Below are positions 1 through 11,830 of a stretch of DNA of 64,000 bases, in pieces; the first letter of the stretch is position 1, and every line of letters starts with the position of its first letter. This stretch comes from Galbula dea (Eukaryota > Chordata > Aves > Piciformes > Galbulidae). The notes under the pieces were generated by a model. The model did no database searches, was not told where the DNA came from, and saw nothing but the letters and a program-made list of their open reading frames with translations. The translations under genes and the position numbers were made by a program. The stretch lies in NCBI GenBank assembly GCA_013399015.1, contig VWZX01002356.1, positions 186,001-250,000 of the forward strand, written 5' to 3'.

Positions 1-651
1 GATGTAGATAGAATGTTTGCACTGCTGAACAGTTACTACCAGCAAAACACAACCAACAAGGCAGACACTGCTGGAAGCCAGGGCCATAGGGACCAGCCAT
101 CCACACTGTTCTCCTCGCTGGAAATGACTTCTGCTGAAGAGTCGAGTGGCCTGCATGCAGAAGAGCTGCAGCTCAGTGTGCCAACAGACCTTGCAGCCCT
201 GGCTTTGAGCATGGGGAACCTGAGTCAGGAGAGGAACCCTGAATTAAACAATGATATCCCTGAGAAAAGTAGTTTGAACAACGCACACTGGAGGAATAAT
301 CACCAAGCTGAAAGGTGGAGAGAGGATCAGGAATCAGACCCTTTTGATATGGATTTCAGTGGGAATGGTTTGATGGAGCTGGAGTCCAGGCATAGTTTCA
401 TGCTACAACCCATCAGTATTCCTCAAATAGACACTCACCAGGACAGTGATGCTGCGGGAGATATATTTGAAGATCAAATGTATCTTCCTGTGAGGTCCAA
501 GGAAGCCCTCGTCCATCAGGCTGTGAACATATCCCTTAGGGATTCGTCCACCGGTCCCCAGAAACCAGGAACAGAACAGAGTCTTGAAGGGGAAACTTCA
601 CAACTCCTCAGCACAGAAGGCAGTGCCTCAGCTCCCCTCTCCCTGGACTAG
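1..651 (+). CDS. Terminal coding exon (partial) of an unidentified plus-strand gene
   Basis: The frame is open from the first base of the window (Asp-Val-Asp-Arg before the Met at 13) to a TAG stop at 649-651, giving at least 216 codons. No convincing splice acceptor is visible at the left edge, so the exon probably continues outside the window. The protein piece is acidic and rich in Ser, Glu and Gln. It has no transmembrane segment, zinc finger or cysteine pattern, and reads like a disordered C-terminal tail. Non-repetitive composition and a polyadenylation signal about 50 bases after the stop support a real terminal exon. I do not recognise the family. In mammals the gene convergent with SLCO5A1 at this end is SULF1, but this tail does not resemble the SULF1 C-terminus as I know it. 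The gene is convergent with SLCO5A1. Confidence 0.6.
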   Translation, partial: DVDRMFALLNSYYQQNTTNKADTAGSQGHRDQPSTLFSSLEMTSAEESSGLHAEELQLSVPTDLAALALSMGNLSQERNPELNNDIPEKSSLNNAHWRNNHQAERWREDQESDPFDMDFSGNGLMELESRHSFMLQPISIPQIDTHQDSDAAGDIFEDQMYLPVRSKEALVHQAVNISLRDSSTGPQKPGTEQSLEGETSQLLSTEGSASAPLSLD

Positions 652-2160
652 GTCAAGCTGTAAACCATTAAATAAGAAGCTGTCCTTTTCTTATTAGCAA
701 ACTAATAAAGGTGATCTCTGACATTCCACGTTTACTGTAGCTAGGTTTGCAGCTCCCTTGAGCCCAGTTCAGTATTGATCTGTCTGCATTTGTCCTCTTC
801 ACACGCACATCTTTCCACAGGGATCCTCCCCAACAGGAAGCAAGATTTCCGGTTTGGGATGAGCAGAAACAGTGTTAACTTCCAAAGGTGGCAGCACACT
901 CTCCAAAAGCTAAGCGGTGTTCCTTTGAAGAGGATGTTCAAGTTACTTTATTTCCAAAGGATCCCAGCAGGAATCAGTGTTTCACTCCACTCAATACATC
1001 TGCATAATGTCATCTTCATAAATTATTTTAACCACTGGAAATTCCTAGTGTCATGCTTTGGAGTAAAAATGCACTTTTTAAACCTGTATGTCATGCCCTT
1101 TATCAATCTAACTCCCTCTGTGTCCTTACTTTGCTCATTGTCCCATATAACTGTGAAACCAATAAACAGATGGACAGGAGAGGGTTAATCAGCCTGGATT
1201 GTAGGAACAGACACTTGGGATATTACGTTAGCAAAACTCTTGCATGTTTCTGTTGCATTGATTTAATTAAATTTACTTTCAGAAAGGTATGGCTAATGAT
1301 CATTAACTGTAGGAGGATGTTTCAATTGGATTGTCTCCCTGTCTGTTGATACTGTCAGTATTAAAAATCCATGAGTTTTTAAAGACTTTTTTCTCTGATA
1401 CTTGTAGAAAGGTTTACATCATCAATACATTTGTACTTGTCACCACACCTGGTTTTCATTACCCTGAACAGTATTTTGAAAGCATTATTATCATTTTGAG
1501 AATTGAATTCTTTTTGTTCTCCACAGGCTTTAAAGGGAATGATAAAATCATGTTAGATTTACATTATTTTAGATACAAAAGGCACCTGAGGTTAAAAAAT
1601 AGTAGTTTAGATCATTTCTGTTGTTGTATTCTCCGTTGTTTTGTTGAACTCTACCAAACATTAAATTTTACAAAGTGTAACTCAAACCTTCCTATCCTCC
1701 CTGGCTTCATTACCAAGTTCTGAACAGAGTCACCTCAGACTGATGGAGCTCCACAAGTCCCACTCACAGGTCTGTTTCTTACCTGTTTCAGGTTCCTTAG
1801 TGTAGTGCAGATGTTTTGGCTCTCACAAGCACCACAAGTTAAACTGACACTCACTGCATTGACAGGTGAAACCCCCTACAAAGGAGGTTCTCTTAGTAGC
1901 ATCTGAGCAACTTCAAGCAGCAGTTTCTGTGATGGACTCTGTACATATGTTAAATTACTAGCTCTCTCTCTGATGGATGTGTCATGGGCTGATTTGATAG
2001 AAAAAAGTATTTATGGTCATGAATGATGCTCTTTGTACATAGGTTTTAAGTTACTAGGATCCAGACTGTGTTTTTAAATCTTGTACAATATTTCTGTGAT
2101 ACTTTTATAGAACAACTCTGGCTTCAGGAAAGTCTAGAAGCAATATTTCTTGAAATAAAA
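652..2160 (+). other. Probable 3'UTR of the unidentified plus-strand gene
   Basis: This AT-rich stretch has no credible coding frame and directly follows the stop at 651. AATAAA hexamers lie at 704-709, near 1162 and near 2154, so short and long 3' ends are both possible. Two copies of TGTACATA (1940-1947 and 2034-2041) match the Pumilio recognition element UGUANAUA on the plus strand, which fits a regulated 3'UTR. The extent is inferred, not shown. Confidence 0.35.
704..709 (+). terminator. Proximal polyadenylation signal AATAAA
   Basis: A canonical AATAAA hexamer lies 53 bases after the TAG stop at 649-651 and is followed within 20 bases by TG- and T-containing sequence. It is the nearest candidate 3' end for the plus-strand gene. 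Later AATAAA copies near 1162 and 2154 are alternatives. Confidence 0.45.
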
Positions 2161-5100
2161 AGTGTTTTACTTTACCTGCTTCCCAGAGCTCCAGATGATC
2201 CAGTTCTCCTCCTAATTAAGAGTATTTTTTTCAGGATCCATCCACCCTTAAAGCAATGGGTAACAAAATTAACACACTACACTCTGACAGTGATAAATCA
2301 TTCCTGGAGATTGTCAGAATAGATATTTTAAGACATGCTGTGATTTAAATATTTAACTTTTTTTTATTCCAAATACTTCAAGTGATCCTTCCTCCCTGGA
2401 ACTCCTTGCACTGAACTGCACAACCAGCAGGTCCTGGGGGGAAAGGGACATCACAGGGTGCCACCAGAACACTCTGAGCAGTTCATTTCCTTACCATCAC
2501 TAAGCTGGGATTCAACGGTCAACAAATCGAGTAGAAAGATTTGTTTTTGTCTGACCACACACCAAGAGACCAAACACTTCATCACCTGACCCAGGACATT
2601 TTTTGTCAGAACAAACTACACATGATATGCTGTTTTATTTCCAAATATCAAGTATTCAAGAGTTTGTTTTGTAAACACATGTTTACAACAGATGCTGACA
2701 ATAGATTTAATTAAATGATGAGTTAACACAGCTTTAAAATTATCCTAAGCTCTGCTGAAAAATAAATATTACTTTAAAAAAACAAACAAACAAACCCATA
2801 CAGAAGCCTGAAGTATACAAACCAAACCACAGGAGCCAGTCTCAGAACCACAGCACAGCACCCACACACTCATACCAGCAAACTTCCTCTACAAGTTGCC
2901 TTAAAACTCTACACATTTGCTTAATAACGAGCGTTTTAAGAGCTACCCAGTTCAGGGCAGAGAGCCCACTCCATGCTCCCATGCTGCTGCTCACAGCCAG
3001 TGGTAGAGGTCTAGCTGCAGCCCAGGGAAAGCTTCCCTAAAACCAGAGACGTCCTTGAAGGTGGTCTCCAAGGAAAGCTTTCCCTTGGCCATGGGTCTCA
3101 CCAACTCCCTCTAAATGCCTTTTGCACCAAAACTCCATTCCAGATAATTTTTTTTGGTACATTTATTTTTGTTTTGCAATTTCTCTCCATGTTTCCAAAC
3201 ACAGAGTTTGTTGACAAGGTGAAGCCCTGACCTCGCAGTCCGAGGAGGACACAGCTCCTTCCTGTGCATGAGCAGGCCAGGCACAGCAACACTAAATAAT
3301 TACCTTTCAGAATTCAAAATGGAAAGGAAAAATGTTGTCTTTAAGACTTTAAACCAACTTCCCTCTGTTTTAAATCAGAGCTTGCTTTAAAGTTGACTGG
3401 ATTTGGCCTCCATTTCTGGAGACAGCATATGCTCTTATCCTACCTCTCTCTGGTATTCCAGGGAAGACCATTCCTATTTCAGATCTGAATCCTCAATTTA
3501 ATTCAAGCACTGCTGGGTTAAGAGGTCCCAGGACTTAGCTCAGTGTTTGTCACTACTACAGAATTTGTTTTCAATGCTCTGCTTAACCAAAGCCACTACA
3601 CAACATAACATATGCTGCAGCAGAATGAACACTTCCCACAGGAGATGTCTGTGTACAGCTCTGCCTTAGCTGTTAGCACCAGGCCAAATCCTGCCCTGCC
3701 TCCTGGGAGCACTTCCCCAACTCAGCAGAAATCACCAACACTGACTTTATTGGAGCAGCCCAGACTGAACACAAACACACACACACACAGCTGCATCACT
3801 GACAGACCTTGAGTATGTCACATTTAAGTCCTGGTGAATACAGTGTAAAGTACTTCAGTACCTATTAGCACCACAGTGTTGGTTACTCGCTTTCCAGAGA
3901 GTATTAATGTCTCATCCTTCCCAGAGGTGAAAAACACTTTGGATGCTTTTTGAAGCCCTTCATGAATTCCACAGCTTTCCACCTAGTCTACATCATGAAC
4001 AAAATGCTGTTACAGGATAGCATTATGACAACTGGTTTGAGGAAAAATAAACAATAAGAAAATACCGTACAGGCAACAGATAATGTAATAACCAGATTGC
4101 ACAATGGAACCAGAATAAATAAGCATCTATTTCACAACACTTGAAACCAAGAAAGGTTTGGAGCTACTTTAAACTTGCAGACCTATGTCTGTGTTTAAAA
4201 TGTAGGTATTCAGGCAACAAGCAAATAGCTCACCTGAAGGACTGGGGAGATGGTGCTAAAAACTTTAAGTTAAAGTTACTAACTGCAGTTAATGTCATGG
4301 CTGTGGCTATGGAACAGACAGTGTTAGCTCTCCTCCTTAATTTATGCACCACCCAATAGCAGGTATTAGTGATGCTCTGTGGAAAGAAGGATGACATGAG
4401 CCCTTGGCCATAGCTGGTCCCCACACTGAAGGCTCCACATCTATACCCTGTGACAGTGTTTACATGTAACCTTGCTGAACTGTTACTTGTAAAACAAGAT
4501 ATTGTAAGAAAAACACAAATACCTGATTCTGTACTGTAGAATGAATCTACCACCATGATGTCCACTGTCCATCTTCTCTAAATTAGATGCCTCTCAAGCA
4601 CTCTAAAGGGTAAAAATGTCTCTAAAACCCAGTCCAGTATGTGAAGAACCTGAAATGTTGATACAGGTTTAGTCTAGGTGGGGCGAACAAAAAACAGTCT
4701 GGTACATCTGTTACCAGGTATTTTAAGCCCTGGAAATCAACCAGAGTGGGATGGCTCCAGCCTGAGGGGCCCAGACCCTGCAGCAAAGCAGCTCCTGTGC
4801 CCTTAGAAAAGACAAAGGACTAAGAAAACTGAAAAATGTTAACTTTAGGAAATACTGTGTCTTTGACCTCTGAAAAGAGTAGTAGGGCCCAGTGACCAGA
4901 GTACAAAAGCTAAGCAAGCACTTGACATCACCTGGTTCACAGATGCTTGCTGAAGCACCAGCGTGTTAACACCCAACCCAAGGTACTAGCCCAGTTCTTC
5001 AGCCTCATCATCCAACTGGTGAGGCTGGGAATCTGGCTCCAAAAGAGCAGTAAGACACTTTGGACCTATTTATCTTCAGTTTTGTGTCAATACAAGACTA

Positions 5101-8100
5101 CAAAGAGCTGTGGAATTACACACGCAGAAATTGTAGTAAGGCAGCAGTAATGGAGGCATTTGGGGGGAAAAGCCACAAGAACAGTCTAGGAGGTGCTAGC
5201 CTCTCCCAGCCACACTGCAGAAGTCTCAGAGCAGGCAGCACTCTGCCCTGCTGGAGTGGGACAGAAAATCTGTCACCTGAGGCTCCAGGTCCAACAAACC
5301 AAACCTACAGCACAACTGGCTCCAAGGTCAGAGACATGTCTTCATTGAACCTACCACATAACACACATTTCCAGCCAGAAACTCATCAAATAAGGGAAGA
5401 GCAGGAAGAGCTACAACCTATCTTTGAGCATGTCCACAGAATAGTCTGAATTTCAACTGTGCATGGAGATGAAAGCTTTCCTCCACAGCCAGACACTGAA
5501 GCATCCACACAAAAATGCCACAGAGGAGGCCTCAAGAGTTGCTTTGGACTTTTCTGGTTACACTGATCACTGAATCCAGGGGGAAAAAAGCTCAGCATGG
5601 GAATTACCCTGGCTAAAGGAAGTCCTGTTTGAATGCAGATGGGATTCAGTCCAATATTGCATACATGCATTATTTGTAAGTGCATTCCTTAGGTATATAG
5701 GCTTACACACACAGTTAAGTGTTCTGCTGGATCAGAGCCACAGAATGCACAGTTAAAGACTATGAACTAATAAGCTATATTTTAAGAAAACATTTTTGAA
5801 AACACTGGACTCAAGTGTTTGTAGGGGCTTTCAAACTTGTATTTGTAATACCTGGCCAAGGAACTGCATTTCCAATTAAAGGTAAACTGCACCACAATAT
5901 TCAACATGTTCCTTACAGCTGCTCACACTGTACTGAAAGGATATAAAGTGTCACCAGCTCCAAATAACACCATATTATATCCAGTATGCTCAGGGGAAAA
6001 AAGGAGGACTGAAACCATAGAGCTGAGAAAAAGGAAGAGAGGAGAGAAGAAAAGAAACCATGGAATTACAGAGAGTGCCACTCTCCAGAGACTCCAGACA
6101 AGACCACAGCCCCTGAAAGCTCCACAAACCATCTCTTGAGGTTCTATGCCCATAAGCACCCAGGGACATGGCTACAGCCTTTCTGAAGGTCTCCCCTTTT
6201 CAAGGGAACATGGATGAATGGGAGGCACAGCAGAGACAATTCCCTCTTCAGTCATGTCCATAAGTTGGGACTACTTCTCTCCTCATGTTCCTCATGCTAA
6301 ATCAGGAGTAAGTGGTGTAAATTAGTCTGTCCATGTGGTGGCACAATGGCACTCCTCCAGAGGATGCTGATTTAGTTAGGTTACTTTGTAGAAATATATT
6401 CATAATGTCAAAATCATCTGTATCAAAAGCAAACTCAGGATTTTTGTTGCCTTGCACACAATTTTGAAAGGAAAATTAAAAGGCTACTGAGAGTATGAAA
6501 AAAGGTGTTTCTAGTATTTCCAAAGTGGACACCTTTCCCTCCACTTTGGAGTTTCTCAAACCTGCCAAAAAAATGAATGTTTGTAGAAGTACAAGTGTTC
6601 AGACTTCCTACAAAGGAGGTGGTCTCAGAAGTGGCAGCAGTTGCCACTTCCATCACTCTCATGCTCTGCCACCAGTGTCACCTCCTCACAATCTCACCAG
6701 CCTCATCTGCTCTCCCATGTTATCCACATAGAACAGAAGTGCACATGAGACATGGAGCAGAGCAGATCAGGGTAGGTGATTGATCTCCAGTCTTTTACAA
6801 CTCCCTAAATGCTGAGGTATTTGAAAAGATTGTCACTCTTCACCTCACCCACGCTGATTAAAATGGGTGAGTGAGAAGTGGAAGGGTGATGGGCTGCAAT
6901 TACACTTTGTCCTACTGCCTTGCCTCAATTTCTGCCACAGCAGGAAATTCTTCACACAAGCAACACTTGAGACTGGAGCAAGAGGCATTTTTGCCATCTA
7001 TTCCAATCTCCTATGGCAAAAAGAAAAATACCCAATACCTTTGAGCCAAGGAAGTGCATTCCGCAGGATGAGAAGTGTAGCTGCTAAACATCTCAGGTAG
7101 CAGATGCTGACCAAGGATGTATTGTACCTGCTGGCTGCACAAGGGAAGAAAGCAACTCTCAGGCTCGACCCCAAAATGCCATTAAGATGTACAGAATAGC
7201 AAGAGGTGATTAAAACAATATTCCTCTCCGTTGTAGTCTGGGGCAGAAGCATCTGAATTTGCAGAGAGAGAACAGGAATTGTTACAGGTCACATAAAGGG
7301 ACTGAGACATTCTGAAATAAGCAGCCACCATTTCAAGCAGGGGAACCAGCCCTGTGGGCAGCCCCACATGCAACAGAGGAGAGGGAAATCTACTCTTCCC
7401 AGGGTAACTCAGTGGCTCCCAAGAAGAGTACTGCCTTTCATTCCAAGGACTTGGTTCCATATAAAGTTCACATTACATATTATAAATTAAAAATTGAACT
7501 AGGAATAACTGTTCAAAAATAGAGGTTCTACTCTTTCCTATTTATTTCCATGCAAGCTCTCTACAAGGCAGAATCCAAACCTGACTACCACTGAATCCTC
7601 TTAAAAGCATGTTTTTAATTTCCTAAACCTCTAAGACTTTTCCTGCAGGGTAAAATACAGCTTTGACTTCCTAGTGTCCACCTGAAATCACTCCCTGCCT
7701 CTTGAGACACCATTAGTACCTCATGGGCATGGCACTACAAAGCCTCCAGAGCAAGAAATTAAATGCCAAGTACATTTGATTAGAAAATCTCAGCATTTCC
7801 TGGGGAGAAAACACACTACAGCAATTTGGATAAGCCAAGGCCACATCACATTCTTTGGGTTCATGCCTGCAGACAATTTCTGTTCTTAGCTCTTCCCCTG
7901 GAAAGGCAAAGACGAAATTACTCCTCCTTTGCCTTCACAGAAGCCTTCACTAAAAATGAGAAAAGGAAAGGCAGACACCTGTGGGCAAACCATACAGCTA
8001 GGACCTCCAGGTCTGTCCCACCAGCCTGCTCAGCACCAGGCAGCTGGAGAAGCAGAAGTGGGGGAGAAAGGAGAGGGACCAAGGCTCTGAGGCAGCACAC

Positions 8101-8340
8101 CCTGCCCAGCTGTCCTTGGTTGTGGGGAGCACAGCACCTGGTGGGGCCAGGGGTGGAGGAGAATCCTTGTACCAAGCACTGCAGTGGGCAGGCTGCTGGC
8201 TCACAGCCTCTCTGGTCATCCCTGCAGCAGGCACTGAGCAATGCCAGCCCAAGCCCAAACATCCCAGGTGACCACTCAGACACAGACAGAGGCCATTCTC
8301 ACCAAGGAACTCAACTGAATTAGCCTGGCACAGGTCTCTG
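2161..8340. other. Convergent 3' flank without recognisable genes
   Basis: This is the interval between the 3' end of the plus-strand gene and the SLCO5A1 3' end. It holds only short frames with no family resemblance. It contains a short (CA)n run near 3773-3790, an A/C-rich run near 2776-2796 and a purine-rich patch near 5997-6058. Minus-strand AATAAA hexamers (TTTATT on the plus strand) at 7541-7546, 3162-3167 and 2634-2639 are possible distal polyadenylation signals for SLCO5A1. I cannot choose between them. Confidence 0.5.
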
Positions 8341-8781
8341 AAGGACAGGGCTGAGGGCACTGGAGCAGCTCTGGCAGGAGCAAAGGCTGAGAGCTCTGGG
8401 GCTGCTTAGCCTGGAGAAGAGCAGCCCCAGAGGGGAGCTGCTCAATGCCCAGCAAGAGCTGAAGGCTGGGGGCAAGAGGCTGGGGCCAGACTCTGCTCAG
8501 TGGTGCCCAGGGCCAGGCCAAGGGGCACTGGGCACAAACTGGAACCCAGGAAGTACCAGCTGAGCAGGAAGAGAAACTTGTTTGGTGTGAGGGTGTTGGA
8601 GGCCTGGCCCAGGCTGCCCAGAGAGGCTGTGGAGTCTCCTTCTGGGGAGAGATTCCCAAGGCAGCTGGAGGTGACCCTGGGCAAGCTGCTGTGGGTGCCC
8701 CTGCTGGAGCAGGGGGGTTGGACTGGATGATCCCCAGAAGTCCCTTCCAACCCTTACCATGCTGAGATTCTGGGATTTTTT
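8341..8781 (+). mobile_element. CR1 LINE fragment, 5'-truncated, plus orientation
   Basis: About 440 bases match the 3' part of avian CR1 retroposons. They carry the 'ggctgagagctctggggctg' type segment, the 'ggctgcccagagaggctgtgg' block near 8610-8630 and a 'ttggactggatgatcc' 3' block near 8718. It sits downstream of the SLCO5A1 stop, antisense to that gene. Its last 185 bases are nearly identical to the copy at 30489. CR1 elements are typically 5'-truncated and make no clear target duplications, so the left edge is approximate. Confidence 0.8.
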
Positions 8782-9688
8782 TCCTATCAATCTATAACTG
8801 GCTATTTTGTTCTTCAGGAAAAGCATGGATTTGGTGCTAGTAACTGCCACCTCAACAACACTACAGGAACATGCACCTATCTGCTCTGCTATGTGTGTAT
8901 GATTCCTACATCTTAATGTTCTCACACTAATTCTGAAGTGGTTTACTCCCAGCATTGTACTTTCCTAGCTGTGTACTTTGTGAAAGATGACTACATCCCA
9001 TCAAATGAAAGTTAATGCACATTTCTGACAGGATAAAGATATTACCACTCAACAGCTGCAAACGTTACCTGATGCATATCTTTTGTATGGCTTAGCACAT
9101 TATTAACAGTACTTTAAACCTTATGTTCTTCTTAGTGTAATGCTTGTGTCAGAAAATAGCCACTTTTGGATTCAGTTGCAGTAATGCCTTTAAATGCAAA
9201 ACTTAATTTGCTGCACGTACAATTACCCCAGTAAGTTGCATAGTTTAAACAAGTTCAGTTGTGCTTTGTAGCAGAACTCACAGTAATCACTCATCTCTTG
9301 AAAATACGATTTGCAGCTATGAAGTTGACAATACAGATAAGCATCTTTGTGATGTCTAGATATCCATGATACAAGTTTCTGTCACTCTCCTGACTCCTGC
9401 TGTTCATAACACCTCACCCTTACACTGGTATCAGATCAGAGCACAGACACTTAATGGACACATCTGAAATAATTACAAACACAACTTTCAAAACGCCACT
9501 GTCAGGAGAGGAGAAATAAGAACTTGGGTTGGTTTGAGGTATCCAGCCCTCAGGAACACACTGTTGTTGTTTACATTGAGCTTTGTTGGTTTGATCATGT
9601 GTTCCACTAGAAATAGAAGGCACAGGTGTTTTACAAGGCGCCGTAACTGAGCCAACCAACAAAACCATTACATTACCAAGCCAGGGCT
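8782..9688 (-). other. SLCO5A1: Probable proximal 3'UTR of SLCO5A1
   Basis: This AT-rich sequence directly downstream of the SLCO5A1 stop codon (minus strand) has no coding signal. I see no canonical minus-strand AATAAA in it, so the UTR probably extends further left, through or beyond the CR1 copy at 8341-8781. Confidence 0.45.
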
Positions 9689-10134
9689 CTAGATCTCTGC
9701 AGTGACTTCTTCCAGCGTGTTTTCATTGGAGGAATTTATTGCTTCCAAGAAAGGTCCAGGGTAGGTCTGTGCTGTGCAGTTCATCCCTCGTGCCACACTG
9801 CTCTCTCCTCGGGAACTGAAGGTGGGGCAGGATCTAGTCCGTGCATAGTTTTGCTGGGGTCCAGCTGTGCCGACCACCTCACTCACAGTGTTCACCGGCG
9901 AAGCTCTCCACCTCTGCCTCTGCAGTTGCTCTTCTTTACACTTAATGGAATACCAGGCCAGGAAAATGAACAAGAATCCCACGAACTTGAGAGCAGCTGC
10001 CAATCCGAAGTAGACAAAACGAAAGGAGGTGACATCATACTCCCAACAAGATCCTTGTACGCCACAATCCTGCTGCCAAAGCATGCACGTGGTGTCAATG
10101 ACAGCCCCAAAATAAATTGGAGTGGGAATGTAAG
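9689..10134 (-). CDS. SLCO5A1: SLCO5A1 coding exon 9 (TM11 end, TM12, C-terminal tail, stop)
   Basis: The exon begins after a TTTCAG acceptor at 10135-10140 with CT, completing an Ala codon, then Tyr-Ile-Pro-Thr-Pro. It encodes residues 691-838. These cover the second half of TM11, the short extracellular loop with the Cys residues of CMLWQQDCGVQGSCWEY, TM12 (FRFVYFGLAAALKFVGFLFIFLAW region) and a cytosolic tail. The tail keeps the conserved ARTRSCP and TAQTYPGPF motifs of SLCO5A1. The stop is TAG at 9689-9691. The distal tail (after EAINSS) differs from human, as expected for this variable end. Confidence 0.95.
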
Positions 10135-10648
10135 CTGAAATAAAAATAGCAACAGAAATAATACATGTTAGCAGATAGTAGAGAGCTTCTAAAGAAACAA
10201 CGTGTCTCAGCCAGACAGTGCAGGTCAAGAACTCCTGAGATGTCCACACTGCTGTTCTCACGTGAAATGTAAAATGTGGAACTCTGGCCAGCCAACCTTC
10301 CTACCACTGTCACTTATCACAGAGATGAAACAGAACACAAAAGGGAAAGAATTCAAGCAAAGACAACACAGCAGCACCTCACAGCAGGCACTGCTTCCAA
10401 ATACCTCCTTACTGCTGACAGAATACTTCTTCCTGGGACAAAAATGTTGTTCTAGAAAGTCAGCAGCAAAAGGGAAAAAAACAACAAAATACATCCTCAG
10501 CTACAGCACTTTCAGCAGCTTTTTATTTTTGATTCCTAATACAGTTAGGCAATTGGTTGTATATTTATGGAGGTTTAGCACTCCTGTGGTACACTTAAGC
10601 TGAACACAGTGAGTCTTTAAGAATAAGCATTGAGTAACTCAGACTTAC
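10135..10648 (-). other. SLCO5A1: SLCO5A1 intron 8
   Basis: A 514-base intron with GTAAGT donor and TTTCAG acceptor on the minus strand, lying between the two halves of TM11. I see no element inside it. Confidence 0.9.
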
Positions 10649-10713
10649 CAAGAGTTCGTAACAAAACAAACTGCATTCCTAGTGCAAAGGGTCGCTCTCC
10701 ATCCTCCACAGAC
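10649..10713 (-). CDS. SLCO5A1: SLCO5A1 coding exon 8 (TM11 first half)
   Basis: This 65-base microexon was recovered by homology and phase rather than as a long frame. The acceptor is GGCAG and the donor is G|GTAAGT. It encodes residues 669-690, reading Ser-Val-Glu-Asp-Gly-Glu-Arg-Pro-Phe-Ala-Leu-Gly-Met-Gln and on into TM11. The human protein, as I recall it, has Asp-Glu-Glu-Arg in place of Asp-Gly-Glu-Arg, so one acidic residue of the loop before TM11 is replaced by Gly. Confidence 0.93.
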
Positions 10714-11588
10714 CTGCCAGAAGAAAGGAAACCTCCTCTGAAGGAACAGGCACCACAGACAACCACTGGGGCACGTCCTGCCTCTACTCCTAGCTTTTTT
10801 ACAAGCTATAAAAAAAAAAATCATCTTTGCATTTCTTCCATTTAGGTTCTGATATTAACTGTCGTTGCTAGGAAAAAATACATCCAGCCCCTCCTGTCCC
10901 TGTGCCATCAAAATCTCCACCACACCTTTTAACATTTCTTTACCTGTGTGTGGCCTGCAGAATCTGATCCAAACTTATCAAGGGAATTTTGAGAATTCAC
11001 CTAAAATGGTCATGGCGTCTGATGATAGTTTCCCATTACTTCATATAATGCCTTGCCTTATTGTCTCTTTTTTCAGGTAAGTTACAATTGATTAATTTGA
11101 AGCTATTAATTAGAATGAATTAGAAATAATTAGAATGAATTACTTTGAAATAATCAGAATAATGCTGTGGTGTTCTATATCCTTAGATGACCACAGCAAC
11201 AAGTGCGCTGCAGTACAATTACAAAATTCTTGTGAATAAAAGAAACCCAAACCCAGGCACGTAGCAGGAATGAACAACTTCAGCAAAGGGAAAAGGACAA
11301 TTTTAAAGTGCTAATTTTGTTTTCATTTGCATTTGAGGATCCAAACTGTTGCTCCTGGAAGGCTAAGCATTTCTTCAGCGCCAATCATTTCCATACACTG
11401 TGCTTTCGCCTGTTCTCTCTTCACGGTGCCTAGAAACTGCTGGGCCCTTCCTTCTCCTTACGTCTTCCCCACACCAGCCCATCGCACCCCACCCCTGCCA
11501 GCCCTGTTCTACCCACTCTGGAAGGACACATCAGCCTGAAGGAACTTAGCTGCACTGCCCCAGCCCAACCTCCTCCTTGGGTCCTCAC
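10714..11588 (-). other. SLCO5A1: SLCO5A1 intron 7
   Basis: An 875-base intron with GTGAGG donor and GGCAG acceptor. It contains an A10 run near 10811-10820 and an AT-rich imperfect tandem repeat at about 11091-11162. Confidence 0.9.
11091..11162. repeat. AT-rich imperfect tandem repeat in intron 7
   Basis: A unit of about 20 bases (gaaataattagaatgaatta and variants) occurs two to three times in an imperfect head-to-tail arrangement. It is low-complexity intronic sequence with no evident function. Confidence 0.6.
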
Positions 11589-11830
11589 CTGAGCGTCACG
11601 ATGATGGCCGAGGGCTGGGCACATGCTGTGATGAGAGTGACGATGAAGAGGAAGATGAGGAAGGGGATGAGGGTGTTGCAGGTCCGGTCGCACTTCCCAG
11701 AGACAGCGTAGCCGTTCTCGTTCAGATAGGTTTTGACGATGACCAGGCGGAGCTGGCTGCGCTGGCCCACGGTGGGGGGGGTGATCACCTGGCGGCTCTG
11801 CACACAGGCACATTCTGTGTAGTTCCTCAC
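11589..11830 (-). CDS. SLCO5A1: SLCO5A1 coding exon 7 (end of Kazal-like loop, TM10)
   Basis: This 242-base exon with a CCCCAG acceptor and AG|GTGAGG donor encodes residues 589-668. It opens with Val-Arg-Asn-Tyr-Thr-Glu (an N-glycosylation sequon) and supplies the last Cys pairs of the large extracellular loop 5 (TECAC, and SGKCDRTC). It then runs into TM10 (CNTLIPFLIFLFIVTLITACAQPSAI region). The segment CVQSRQVITPPTVGQRSQLR is the SLCO5A1-specific connector. Only 167 bases separate it from exon 6, so the Kazal-like region is encoded by a tight exon pair. Confidence 0.95.

Noticed and set aside
1..651. Identification as the SULF1 C-terminus by synteny
   Set aside because: SULF1 is the expected convergent neighbour in mammals, but the residues do not match the SULF1 C-terminal region as I know it, so no symbol was given.
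775..1723. Plus-strand frames of 98-137 codons after the terminal exon
   Set aside because: They are AT-rich, lack family features and lie between the stop codon and likely polyadenylation signals, so they are probably 3'UTR.
7826..8360. Three overlapping frames of 120-165 codons on both strands
   Set aside because: They overlap each other in moderately GC-rich noncoding sequence, and none has a recognisable domain or splice context.
8276..8955. Minus-strand frames of 102-152 codons near 8.3-8.9 kb
   Set aside because: They run antisense through a CR1 fragment and have no relation to reverse transcriptase or other protein families.
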